Source of the DNA: an uncultured Bacilli bacterium
Lineage (GTDB): Bacteria > Bacillota_I > Bacilli_A > RF39 > UBA660
Assembly (NCBI GenBank): GCA_934155005.1
Contig: CAKPGR010000016.1
Location: 1-21,917, forward strand
Direction: 5' to 3'
DNA: 21,917 nt
The notes under the pieces were generated by a model. That model was not told the DNA's origin, did not search any database, and saw only the letters and a list, made by a program, of their open reading frames with translations. This document shows, in pieces, positions 7,396-14,407 of the stretch. How positions within the stretch are numbered: the first letter of the stretch is position 1; each line of letters opens with the position of its first letter. A program made the position numbers and the translations under genes.

Positions 7396-7424
7396 ATTAT
7401 AACAAATTTTTTCATTTATTACAA
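7396..7424 (-). promoter_or_regulatory. Promoter of tRNA-Leu overlapping the scpB stop
   Basis: TTGTAA (7424-7419), a 17-base spacer and a perfect TATAAT (7401-7396) with an upstream TGT (extended -10) on the minus strand. The TAA of the -35 box is the scpB stop codon. The predicted start (about 7389) is only 2-3 bases before the mature tRNA 5' end. Confidence 0.75.
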
Positions 7425-7973
7425 TGTTTCTTTATATTTTGATTCAAATAAATCTTTTTCTTCATCACTCATTTCAACTTCTTCAAGTGGTGGTAAAGAA
7501 TCTATAGTTTTTAATCCAAAATAATCTAAGAATTTATCTGTTGTTCCATATAAAATTGGTCTTCCTGGTGAATCACTTTTTCCTAAGTCTTGTATCAATT
7601 CCTGAAGTAATAATTTTCTAACTAAATGACTACTATTAATTCCTCTTATTTCATCAACTTTAACTCTTGTAATTGGTTGATTATAAGCTATAATAGCTAA
7701 AACTTCCATAGAAGCAGGAGTTAAAGTATTATTAATTTCTTCGTTAACTAAATCTTCATAATATTTTTTATGTTCTTTTTTAGTAACTAATTTTAATTTA
7801 TTACCAAAAGAACTTATTTCAATTCCTCTATTTGGAGATTCATAATCCTTTTTTAAATCTTCTATTTCTTTTTTTAACTCATCTTCTTCAATATTTAAAG
7901 TTTGTTTTAAAGTATCTAAACTGATTCCCTCATCACCAACTAAAAATAAAATACCTTCTATAACTGGTTTCAT
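7419..7973 (-). CDS. scpB: Segregation and condensation protein B
   Basis: A 184-residue ScpB, the winged-helix kite subunit that with ScpA and SMC forms the bacterial condensin organising the chromosome at the origin. Typical features are the N-terminal IEGILFLVGDEGIS, a second winged-helix with LTPASMEVLAIIAYNQPITR and VDEIRGINSSHLVRKLL, and a terminal GRPILYGTTDKFLDYFGL. The start at 7973 has an AAGGTGG site and begins one base after the scpA stop, so the genes are translationally coupled. A longer frame from 8021 would run into scpA and is unlikely. Confidence 0.96.
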   Translation of the reverse strand: MKPVIEGILFLVGDEGISLDTLKQTLNIEEDELKKEIEDLKKDYESPNRGIEISSFGNKLKLVTKKEHKKYYEDLVNEEINNTLTPASMEVLAIIAYNQPITRVKVDEIRGINSSHLVRKLLLQELIQDLGKSDSPGRPILYGTTDKFLDYFGLKTIDSLPPLEEVEMSDEEKDLFESKYKETL

Positions 7974-7974
7974 A

Positions 7975-8697
7975 CTATTCACCACCTTTATTTTGTAAGT
8001 ATATTTTACTGAAATTATCATCTTGAACTATTTTTAAACTTTGCTTCTTAGCTAAATCTAGTATTGACAAAAAAGTAACAACTACATAATCTTTAGTAAA
8101 AGTATCAAATAATTCATCAAATTCAACTTGTTTTTTTTCTTTTAATATTTTTTTAATTTCAAAACTTCTTTGTTTTACAGAATATTCTTTTCTCGTTATT
8201 TTTGTATTTAATGGTTTTTCTAATTCTTTTCTTTTTAATAAATTATTAAAAGCATTAACTAAATCATCTAAATTTAAATCCCCTAAATCTATTTCTTCCT
8301 CAACTTTAAATTTTGATAAATCACTAATATCTTTTGAATAAAAATTTTTTCTTTCTTCTTCTAATTTTTTGAAATCATTAGTCATTTCTTTATATTTTTT
8401 ATATTCAATTAATCTTTGAATTAATTTTTCTTTAGGGTCCTCTTCATAATCATCTTCTTCATTAACTTGTTTTGGTAATAACATTGCTGATTTCATTTCA
8501 ATTAACTCTGATGCCATTATTAAATATTCACTCGCTATATCTAAATCTAATTCTTTCATTTTAGTAATATAAATTAAATATTGTTTTGTGATTTCTTCAA
8601 TACTAATATCATAAATATCAATATCTTCTTTTTTTATTAAATGTAATAACAAATCTAATGGTCCATCAAAGTTATCAATTGTTACTATGTAATCCAT
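7975..8697 (-). CDS. scpA: Segregation and condensation protein A
   Basis: A 240-residue ScpA, the kleisin that bridges the SMC head domains and binds the ScpB dimer. The N-terminal block IDNFDGPLDLLLHLIKKEDIDIYD is diagnostic (quoted in part: NFDGPLDLLLHLI), followed by IASEYLIMASELIEMKSAMLLP. The middle is a charged, helical region, and the C-terminus (about 185-235) is a winged helix that binds the SMC head. Length is normal. It leads the scpA-scpB pair, with a TTGGAGTTG-type weak ribosome site and an extended -10 box (8720-8725) upstream, divergent from the RNHCP gene. Confidence 0.96.
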   Translation of the reverse strand: MDYIVTIDNFDGPLDLLLHLIKKEDIDIYDISIEEITKQYLIYITKMKELDLDIASEYLIMASELIEMKSAMLLPKQVNEEDDYEEDPKEKLIQRLIEYKKYKEMTNDFKKLEEERKNFYSKDISDLSKFKVEEEIDLGDLNLDDLVNAFNNLLKRKELEKPLNTKITRKEYSVKQRSFEIKKILKEKKQVEFDELFDTFTKDYVVVTFLSILDLAKKQSLKIVQDDNFSKIYLQNKGGE

Positions 8698-8719
8698 AAA
8701 ATCAACTCCAAGTAATCCT

Positions 8720-8725
8720 ATTATA
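8720..8725 (-). promoter_or_regulatory. Extended -10 promoter of scpAB
   Basis: A perfect TATAAT (8725-8720) preceded by TGG on the minus strand. The -35 region is poor. It faces away from the RNHCP gene promoter in the same intergenic region. Confidence 0.55.
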
Positions 8726-8772
8726 CCATATTTTCACTTAAATTTATTGCATTTTTAACAATTTTAATTTAG

Positions 8773-8778
8773 TATAAT
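8773..8778 (+). promoter_or_regulatory. -10 box of the RNHCP gene
   Basis: A perfect TATAAT lies 16 bases before the start codon and just before the AAAGGAG site. No -35 box at the right distance was found. Confidence 0.4.
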
Positions 8779-8794
8779 ATTAAAGGAGTTTTAT

Positions 8795-9097
8795 ATGAAA
8801 AAGTTTAATATGATTAATGAAAGTTTTATTTGTGAAAACTGTTTAAAAAAAGTACCTATTTCAGATTATACAGCTAGAGATCATTGCCCATTTTGCTTAT
8901 ACTCTAAACATTTAGATATTAACCCTGGCGATAGACTAAACACATGTCATGGTTTAATGAAACCAATTGGAATTGAAAAATTTAAAGATACTTTTAAAAT
9001 AATTTATAAATGTTCTACTTGTGGTGAAATACATAAAAATATTGCTCTTAGAGATGATAATATGGACTTAATTATTGAACTCTCAATTATAAAATAA
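8795..9097 (+). CDS. RNHCP-domain zinc-binding protein
   Basis: A 100-residue protein matching the RNHCP domain, a small zinc-ribbon-like family of unknown function. Metal-binding residues come in pairs: Cys13/Cys16, Cys31/Cys34, then Cys51, and Cys73/Cys76 with nearby His39 and His80. The signature is ARDHCPFCLYSKH here, so the Arg-Asn-His of the family name is Arg-Asp-His. PGDRLNTCHGLMKP and a terminal DDN also match. It has an AAAGGAG ribosome site. It is convergent with yutD, sharing a terminator. The context gives no functional clue; nucleic-acid binding is a guess. Confidence 0.85.
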   Translation: MKKFNMINESFICENCLKKVPISDYTARDHCPFCLYSKHLDINPGDRLNTCHGLMKPIGIEKFKDTFKIIYKCSTCGEIHKNIALRDDNMDLIIELSIIK

Positions 9098-9122
9098 AAT
9101 ATCATTCATCATGATATTTTTT
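9096..9122. terminator. Bidirectional terminator between the RNHCP gene and yutD
   Basis: AAAATATCAT (9096-9105) and ATGATATTTT (9111-9120) form a perfect 10-bp stem with a 5-base loop, with a T-run on the plus strand. The yutD stop (9109-9111) lies in the loop and right arm, and the RNHCP stop ends in the left arm. Confidence 0.85.
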
Positions 9123-9381
9123 CTAATACAAAGAATTTGCAACCATATGCACATTCTTTTTTTATATAATTTTCCTTATTTTCAAAATCATTTATTTTAT
9201 TCAATTTAGGATTATTTTTTTTACAAAAACCTTTTAATCTTAATTTTCCATAAGACCAATCACCTAATATATAATCATAATCATTAAAATAATCAGTTAC
9301 TCTATTCTTAAATTCTTCTTCATTATAACCATCTTTATGATTTTCTATTAAATTATACTTTAATCCATTAATATCTATCAC
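9109..9381 (-). CDS. yutD: YutD family protein (DUF1027)
   Basis: A 90-residue member of the YutD family, conserved in Bacilli with no assigned biochemical role. The family block YDYILGDWSYGKLRLKGF (35-52) is nearly identical to the Bacillus sequence, and the C-terminus has CAYGCKFFVLEK, matching the conserved CxxGCxxFVL pattern. The N-terminal MIDINGLKYNLIENHKDGYN also matches. It follows yunB by 26 bases. In Bacillus subtilis yutD and yunB are also close neighbours, which supports both calls. Confidence 0.9.
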   Translation of the reverse strand: MIDINGLKYNLIENHKDGYNEEEFKNRVTDYFNDYDYILGDWSYGKLRLKGFCKKNNPKLNKINDFENKENYIKKECAYGCKFFVLEKIS

Positions 9382-9407
9382 ATTATCACCAAAATAATTA
9401 TATCATT

Positions 9408-10142
9408 TTAGTCAGTAGCTGACAATATAGGAGTTTTTCCATTAAAATAATAATTAGGAATATTTCCTTGAATAATTTTAATTGCAATAGGAACATTTGA
9501 TTCAACTTTTATTTGTTTTGTCATATAAGGCATTATTACCTGTTCATTTATAATAATTTTAAGACTAATTGAAACAATAGCATTATTAATTCCATAATCT
9601 TTTAAATCCGTTTTAACATCAACTTCAACGTCACCTATAAAATCTAATTTAACAGGAATCTTAGGCCCAATATTAGCGATTAATGCATTATTAAAAATAA
9701 TTCCCGTTGGCACTTCATAAATAATTCCTTTTTTTAATTTTTTAGGATCTGTTGTAAATAATGATGTATCTGATAGATTGATATTTTTTATTTTACCATT
9801 TTCTAAATCATTCAAATATTTTTTTGTATTTTTAGTAACTTCTATTAAAAGTCTATTTATAACTTCTGAATTAAAGTCAACAAAATTATCACTATCTTGT
9901 GTTGTTTTAAATAGACTATTAGAATCAAAATCTTTTAATGTTTCTTCTGTAACTGATGCTGAAACAACTAATGATGTTATTCTTTTTGCTTGTTTTGTTG
10001 CATAATTTTCTATTTTAGGATTCAAATTATTTCCTATAAATTTAAATACAAATATTAAAGTTATAATTATAAATAGTATTAATAACATTATATAATTTAA
10101 AAAACTAATTTTTTTTATTCTTTTTAGTTTAATTTTTTTCAT
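9408..10142 (-). CDS. yunB: Sporulation protein YunB
   Basis: A 244-residue YunB, a mother-cell protein expressed under sigma-E in Bacillus and needed for efficient sporulation; its mechanism is not known. It has a basic N-terminus, a single membrane segment (about 14-37) and a large domain outside. The C-terminal half carries the family blocks: EVPTGIIFNNALIANIGPKI, an IGDVEVDVKTDLKDYGINNA region, EQVIMPYMTK, and IIQGNIPNYYFNG. The blocks and their order fit YunB well. It is followed by yutD. No clear Shine-Dalgarno site or sporulation promoter precedes the ATG. Confidence 0.92.
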   Translation of the reverse strand: MKKIKLKRIKKISFLNYIMLLILFIIITLIFVFKFIGNNLNPKIENYATKQAKRITSLVVSASVTEETLKDFDSNSLFKTTQDSDNFVDFNSEVINRLLIEVTKNTKKYLNDLENGKIKNINLSDTSLFTTDPKKLKKGIIYEVPTGIIFNNALIANIGPKIPVKLDFIGDVEVDVKTDLKDYGINNAIVSISLKIIINEQVIMPYMTKQIKVESNVPIAIKIIQGNIPNYYFNGKTPILSATD

Positions 10143-10165
10143 ACTTAATACTATTTTTGAAAATT

Positions 10166-10189
10166 AAAAAAAAGAACTTTTTAGTTCTT
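10166..10189 (-). terminator. Terminator of the nrdD-nrdG-dut operon
   Basis: AAGAAC (10189-10184) and GTTCTT (10177-10172) pair around a 6-base loop on the minus strand, followed by a T-run down to 10166. The dut stop codon (10188-10190) overlaps the stem. Confidence 0.85.
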
Positions 10190-10625
10190 ATTTCATACCA
10201 GTTGATCCAAATCCACTTTCGCCTCTAACTGTATCACTTAACTCATCTACTAGATTAAACTCTGGCTTAAGATATGGCGCAATTACTAATTGAGCAATTC
10301 TTTCTCCATTTTCTATTTCTCTTGTTTCATTAGAATGATTATGAAGTGCCACCATTACTTCACCTCTATAATCAGCATCAACAACTCCTACTTTATTGGC
10401 AGGTGCTAAACCTTTTTTTGTAGCTAGTCCACTTCTAGCATATATAAAACCTGCATAACCAACTGGAACTTCTATTGCAAAACCTGTTTTAATAAGTTTA
10501 GTTTCACCAGGTTTTATAATTTCTTTATCGTCTAAACATGCATATATATCACTTCCAGCAGCATATTCTGAACCTAATGTTGGAATTTTAGCTTTTTCAT
10601 TTAATAATTTTATATTTACACGCAT
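10188..10625 (-). CDS. dut: Deoxyuridine 5'-triphosphate nucleotidohydrolase (dUTPase)
   Basis: A 145-residue trimeric dUTPase that hydrolyses dUTP to dUMP and pyrophosphate, keeping uracil out of DNA and feeding dTMP synthesis. All five family motifs are present: I AGSDIYA, II YARSGLA, III NKVGVVDADYRGEV, IV GERIAQLVI, and V RGESGFGSTG. The start at 10625 has an AAGGAGA site and overlaps the end of nrdG by 10 bases, so it is the third gene of the nrd operon. That pairing makes sense: dNTPs made by NrdD feed the pool that Dut sanitises. Confidence 0.98.
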   Translation of the reverse strand: MRVNIKLLNEKAKIPTLGSEYAAGSDIYACLDDKEIIKPGETKLIKTGFAIEVPVGYAGFIYARSGLATKKGLAPANKVGVVDADYRGEVMVALHNHSNETREIENGERIAQLVIAPYLKPEFNLVDELSDTVRGESGFGSTGMK

Positions 10626-11125
10626 ACTGTATCTCCTTCATATAATACGATTTTTTTTCGTTTTAAACTTTTTTTTACGTCTATAACTCTTTGGTTAGAT
10701 GAACCTTTCCATCTTAATAATGGACTAAATAAATCTATATTAAATGTTCCATCTACTAATACATCAATATAATTTAATATTTCTTTATCTTTTAATTCTT
10801 TATCAAATAAGTATCCAGACCACACCCATATACTTTTATTAGGATATGTTTCTTTATATATTTTACACAATTTAGTAGTTCCTTCTATATTTTTAGGATG
10901 AAGTGGTTCACCACCTAAAACAGATAAACCACTTATAAAATCTTTATTAGATAAATCTAATATTTTTTTAATAGTGTTATCAGTAAATTCTTTGCCACCA
11001 TTAAAATCATGAGTTTCAGGATTAAAACATTCTTTACAATTAAATGCACAGCCTTGCATAAAGATTGAAACTCTAATTCCCTCACCATTAGAAATATCCA
11101 TTTTTCTTATTTTACTATATTTCAT
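10616..11125 (-). CDS. nrdG: Anaerobic ribonucleotide reductase activating protein
   Basis: A 169-residue radical-SAM enzyme that uses a 4Fe-4S cluster and S-adenosylmethionine to put the glycyl radical on NrdD. The cluster ligands are Cys26, Cys30 and Cys33 in CAFNCKECF (CxxxCxxC). ISNGEGIRVSIFMQGC precedes it and VLGGEPLHP follows, which bind the SAM. Length is normal (about 155-170). Its ATG overlaps the nrdD stop (TAATG), with an AAGGATG site inside nrdD. Oxygen-sensitive chemistry implies growth without oxygen. Confidence 0.97.
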   Translation of the reverse strand: MKYSKIRKMDISNGEGIRVSIFMQGCAFNCKECFNPETHDFNGGKEFTDNTIKKILDLSNKDFISGLSVLGGEPLHPKNIEGTTKLCKIYKETYPNKSIWVWSGYLFDKELKDKEILNYIDVLVDGTFNIDLFSPLLRWKGSSNQRVIDVKKSLKRKKIVLYEGDTVCV

Positions 11126-13314
11126 TATTCATCCTTGTTATCAATGTGAACTACTCTTTCTTTTATTTCTTGTGTTCTACCTTTATTCCAGAAGTTGTTT
11201 CCAATATAACCACATGTTCTTCTTGCTACATTAAGTTTATCATGATCTCTATTTCCACAATTTGGACAATACCACTCTAAATCATCGTCTATCAAGATTT
11301 CACCCTTGTAACCACACTCTTGACAATAATCTAATTTAGTATTTAATTCGGCATACATAATGTTATTATAAATAAAGTTTATAACTTCTAAAATAGCATC
11401 TAGATTGTTTGAAAGGTTAGCTGTTTCTACATAACTTATAGCTCCACCTGGGCTTAATCTTTGAAATTCACTTTCTAGTTTTAATTTTGTAAATGCATCT
11501 ATTTCTTCAAAGACAGGAACATGATATGAATTTGTAATATAATCTCTATCTGTAATTCCTTTTATTTTTCCAAATCTATTTCTTAAACATTTAGCAAATT
11601 TATATGTTGTTGATTCAATTGGCGTTCCATAAACACTATAATCAATATCCTCAGCATTCTTCCATTCATTACACTTATCATTTAATTTTTGCATTACAGA
11701 AAGAGCAAATTCTTTTCCTTTTCCATTATCAGTATGTGAATGACCTGTCATATATTTTACGCATTCATAAAGTCCTGCATACCCTAAAGAAATTGTTGAA
11801 TATCCATGATGTAATAATTCCTTAATTGATTCTCCTTTTTCTAATCTAGCTAATGCACCATGTTGCCATAAAATTGGCGCTACATCAGAATTAACATTAC
11901 TAAGTCTTTGATGTCTAATTTGTAATGCTCTATGACATAATTCTAGTCTTTCTTCCATTATATTCCAGAAAGAGTCAATATCTTTATCTGATGATAAAGC
12001 AACATCAACTAAGTTAATTGTAACAACACCTTGATTAAATCTACCATAATATTTTGGTTTTCCCTCGACATAGTTTTTAGCCTTAGAAATATTACCTAAA
12101 CTGATTGAACGATCAGGCGTTAAGAATGAACGACATCCCATACAAGGATAACAGTCTCCTGTACCATTTTCATTTATTTTAAGTTCTTTCATAACTTTTT
12201 CAGAAATGTAATCTGGAACCATTCTCTTAGCTGTACATTCAGCTGCAAGCTTTGTTAAATAATAATATTTTCCATCTTTTCTTGTATTATCTTCTTCAAG
12301 AACATATAAAAGTTTTGGGAAAGCTGGTGTTATATAAACACCTTTTTCATTTTTCATACCTTGTATTCTTTGTTTTAAAACCTCTTCAATAATCATAGCA
12401 AGCTCATCTTTATATTCATCAGTTTCTCCTAAATACATACATACACTTAAAAATGGAGCTTGACCATTTGTTGTTGTCATAGAATTTATTTGATATTGAA
12501 AAGTTTGAACACCATCAATAATTTCTTTTTTTAAATCTTCTTTAGCATATTTTTCTACATCTTCCTTAGAAAATTTTCTCTTTTTATATTTTTTTAAATA
12601 TGATTCATAACTACTTCTAACAAAAGGCGCTAAATGAGTAAGTGTGATTGTACAACCACCATATTGACTTGAACTAACTGCTGTTATAAGTTGTGTAGCA
12701 ATTGTCATAGCAGTTAAAAATCTATGTGGTTTTTCAATCATTACACCATTTATATTAGTTCCATTTTGAAGCATATCATCTAAGTTAATTAAATCACAAT
12801 TATGAAGTGCATTTTGAGCAAAATAGTCTGCATCATGAAAATGAATAATTCCTTCTTCGTGAGCTTTAACTATATCTTCTGGAAGTAAAAATCTTTTGGT
12901 AATATCTGTACTTGTTATACCAGCCAAATAATCTCTTTGAGTTGTAACAACTTTAGCATTTTTATTGGAATTTTCTGTATTCCAATATTCACTTTCTCCA
13001 TCAATTAATTCTTTAATTGCAAGATCAGTTGTATTACTTCTTCTTACTAATTCTCTAGTATATCTATATGTAATATATTTTTTAGCAAGTTCATATCTAC
13101 CAATAGACATAAGTTTCATTTCAATTATATCTTGTATATCTTCAACAAGCATTCTTCTTTTACCTAATTTTTCAATATATTTTATTATATTTTTAATTTG
13201 AATTTCTGTTGCTTGTTGTTCTTCTTCAACTTCACTATTAGCTTTTTTTATAGCTATTTCAATTTTTTCAGGGCAATAATCTACAATATGTCCATCTCTT
13301 TTGATTATCTTCAT
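11125..13314 (-). CDS. nrdD: Anaerobic (class III) ribonucleoside-triphosphate reductase
   Basis: A 729-residue class III ribonucleotide reductase that converts NTPs to dNTPs by glycyl-radical chemistry. An ATP-cone regulatory domain fills about residues 1-95 (IKRDGHIVDYCPEKIEIAI). The 10-stranded barrel has GTNINGVMIEKPHRFLTAM and TLTHLAPF. Near the end, CQECGYKG and WYCPNCG hold a structural zinc, and TCGYIGN carries the radical glycine (Gly702), 28 residues from the end, comparable to Gly681 of Escherichia coli. I start it at the ATG at 13314, eight bases after GGAGG; a TTG frame at 13329 would include that site. No aerobic reductase is in the window. A Crp/Fnr operator lies upstream. Confidence 0.97.
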   Translation of the reverse strand: MKIIKRDGHIVDYCPEKIEIAIKKANSEVEEEQQATEIQIKNIIKYIEKLGKRRMLVEDIQDIIEMKLMSIGRYELAKKYITYRYTRELVRRSNTTDLAIKELIDGESEYWNTENSNKNAKVVTTQRDYLAGITSTDITKRFLLPEDIVKAHEEGIIHFHDADYFAQNALHNCDLINLDDMLQNGTNINGVMIEKPHRFLTAMTIATQLITAVSSSQYGGCTITLTHLAPFVRSSYESYLKKYKKRKFSKEDVEKYAKEDLKKEIIDGVQTFQYQINSMTTTNGQAPFLSVCMYLGETDEYKDELAMIIEEVLKQRIQGMKNEKGVYITPAFPKLLYVLEEDNTRKDGKYYYLTKLAAECTAKRMVPDYISEKVMKELKINENGTGDCYPCMGCRSFLTPDRSISLGNISKAKNYVEGKPKYYGRFNQGVVTINLVDVALSSDKDIDSFWNIMEERLELCHRALQIRHQRLSNVNSDVAPILWQHGALARLEKGESIKELLHHGYSTISLGYAGLYECVKYMTGHSHTDNGKGKEFALSVMQKLNDKCNEWKNAEDIDYSVYGTPIESTTYKFAKCLRNRFGKIKGITDRDYITNSYHVPVFEEIDAFTKLKLESEFQRLSPGGAISYVETANLSNNLDAILEVINFIYNNIMYAELNTKLDYCQECGYKGEILIDDDLEWYCPNCGNRDHDKLNVARRTCGYIGNNFWNKGRTQEIKERVVHIDNKDE

Positions 13315-13344
13315 TCCTAAAACCTCCAACTATTTTACACACAA

Positions 13345-13353
13345 AGTATAGCA
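13345..13353 (-). promoter_or_regulatory. Extended -10 promoter of nrdD-nrdG-dut
   Basis: TGC then TATACT (13350-13345) on the minus strand forms an extended -10, about 30 bases before the nrdD ATG. The -35 position is poor (AATTCT), as expected for a promoter that needs an activator. The Crp/Fnr operator is centred about 42 bases upstream of the predicted start. Confidence 0.6.
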
Positions 13354-13369
13354 CAATATTAAAAAATAG

Positions 13370-13391
13370 AATTGTGATAATTGTCACAATT
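13370..13391. promoter_or_regulatory. Crp/Fnr-type operator between nrdD and its likely regulator
   Basis: AATTGTGA (13370-13377), six bases TAATTG, and TCACAATT (13384-13391) make a 22-bp palindrome with a single mismatch at its centre. The core TGTGA-N6-TCACA is the classical Crp-type recognition sequence. The adjacent gene encodes a Crp/Fnr regulator, the natural ligand for this site. Its right half covers the -35 box of the regulator's own promoter. Confidence 0.85.
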
Positions 13392-13409
13392 TTAAAAAAA
13401 TGATAAAAT
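13381..13409 (+). promoter_or_regulatory. Promoter of the Crp/Fnr regulator, overlapping the operator
   Basis: TTGTCA (13381-13386), a 17-base spacer and TAAAAT (13404-13409), 20 bases before the start codon. The -35 box lies within the palindrome, so bound regulator should block RNA polymerase here. Confidence 0.7.
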
Positions 13410-13428
13410 TGTTATAAGAGGTGTTAAT

Positions 13429-14061
13429 ATGGATGATTTATTAGGTAATATTAGTGAAAATAAAAAAAATGAACTACTAAAAATTTTTAAAGCTGATACC
13501 TTTATATTTAAAAAGGACTCAACTATTTTAAATATATTAAAACAAAACAATATTATTGTATATATTGAGTATGGACATATTGAAATTATTAGAAATGATT
13601 ATGATGGTAATACTACTATAATTGAAAATTTAAAAGATCATTCTACTTTTAGTAATATAACATCATTTATTTCAAGCAATGATTATGAAATAATTACTAA
13701 GGAAGATTCAAAAATTATTGTTTTTGATTATGACAATATAATAAATTATAATGCCTACTTTAAACCATACAATATTTTTATAAAAAATCTTTTAAATATT
13801 CTAGCAAATAAAACATTAGAAAAAACAGAAAGACTTGAAGTAATTACCAAAAAAACAATTAGAGATAAACTACTTGAATACTTTGAAATTATATCTAAAA
13901 AAAATGGATCAAAAAAAATAGTTTTATCATCTTCTTTTACTAAACTAGCAGAATATTTAGGAGTTGATAGATCATCTATGTCAAGAGAGTTAAATAGTTT
14001 AAAAAAAGAAGGGTTTATCGATATTAAAGGAAGAAAAATAACTCTTAAATATAAAATGTAA
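13429..14061 (+). CDS. Crp/Fnr family transcriptional regulator
   Basis: A 210-residue regulator with an N-terminal cyclic-nucleotide-binding-type sensor domain (about 1-120), a dimerisation helix (about 115-140) and a C-terminal helix-turn-helix (about 168-196). The recognition helix is DRSSMSREL (180-188), keeping the two arginines that contact TGTGA in Crp. The protein has no cysteine at all, so it cannot hold an Fnr-type iron-sulfur cluster; the RxS phosphate-binding pocket for cAMP is not evident either. What it senses is therefore open. The gene diverges from nrdD across a perfect-arm operator, suggesting it controls anaerobic dNTP synthesis and itself. It has an AGAGGTG ribosome site. 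Confidence 0.9.
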   Translation: MDDLLGNISENKKNELLKIFKADTFIFKKDSTILNILKQNNIIVYIEYGHIEIIRNDYDGNTTIIENLKDHSTFSNITSFISSNDYEIITKEDSKIIVFDYDNIINYNAYFKPYNIFIKNLLNILANKTLEKTERLEVITKKTIRDKLLEYFEIISKKNGSKKIVLSSSFTKLAEYLGVDRSSMSRELNSLKKEGFIDIKGRKITLKYKM

Positions 14062-14063
14062 TA

Positions 14064-14090
14064 ACTATTTTTTCAATACTTCATATACTA
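14064..14090 (+). promoter_or_regulatory. Sigma-K-like promoter of spoVIF
   Basis: AC (14064-14065), 16 bases, and CATATACTA (14082-14090) fit the sigma-K pattern AC-N16/17-CATAnnnTA. Predicted start is near 14096, almost at the ribosome site (AGGAGG, 14095-14100), so the leader would be very short. CTACCT (14088-14093) can also pair with AGGTAG (14098-14103) across the ribosome site. SpoVIF is sigma-K controlled in Bacillus, which supports the reading. Confidence 0.5.
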
Positions 14091-14108
14091 CCTTAGGAGG
14101 TAGTTAAA

Positions 14109-14354
14109 ATGTCTAATTTTTCAGATAACTTTTTTAACAAAATCGAAAAAAAAACTCACGTTGGAAAGGATACTATTTTAAAATTAGCTAAAAAGCTTCA
14201 AGAAAATGATTTAAAAAATGAAAATACTTTAAAAGAAGTAATACAAGAATTGAGTGATTTAACTGGACATAGTGTTTCAGAGGAAAAACAAAAGAAAATA
14301 ATTGAAGCTGTAAAAAATGATAAAGTCCCTAAAGATTTAGATAAAATGATTTAA
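14109..14354 (+). CDS. spoVIF: Stage VI sporulation protein F
   Basis: An 81-residue protein matching SpoVIF, a small mother-cell protein that in Bacillus helps assemble the spore coat late in sporulation. The family pattern is NFFNKIEKKTHVGKDTILKLA at the N-terminus (quoted in part), then an ENTLKEVIQELSDLTGHSVS middle, EKQKKIIEAVKND, and a VPKDLDKM end. Length matches the family. It has a perfect AGGAGG ribosome site and is followed 53 bases on by spoIVA, another coat-assembly gene. The two share a job: building the coat around the forespore. Confidence 0.85.
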   Translation: MSNFSDNFFNKIEKKTHVGKDTILKLAKKLQENDLKNENTLKEVIQELSDLTGHSVSEEKQKKIIEAVKNDKVPKDLDKMI

Positions 14355-14359
14355 ATGTA

Positions 14360-14386
14360 ATACTTATTTTCTAACTGACATATATT
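14360..14386 (+). promoter_or_regulatory. Sigma-E-like promoter of spoIVA
   Basis: ATA (14360-14362), 16 bases, and CATATATT (14379-14386) fit the sigma-E pattern ATA-N16/18-CATACAnT at most positions. The start would be near 14393, about 15 bases before the ATG. The -10 lies in the loop of an inverted repeat, TTTCTAACT (14368-14376) and AGTTAGAAA (14388-14396). In Bacillus spoIVA is sigma-E controlled. Confidence 0.5.
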
Positions 14387-14407
14387 TAGTTAGAAAGTAG
14401 GGATTAA

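Noticed and set aside
7336..7524. Plus-strand open frame across the tRNA and scpB end
   Set aside because: It runs through the antisense of the tRNA and scpB and has no support as a gene.
11604..11825. Plus-strand open frame opposite nrdD
   Set aside because: Antisense shadow of a well-conserved enzyme gene.
13340..13363. NrdR boxes upstream of nrdD (adjacent CACAAAGTATAG and CACAATATTAAA)
   Set aside because: They resemble only half-sites in tandem and not the palindromic paired boxes of NrdR; the Crp/Fnr palindrome is far stronger.
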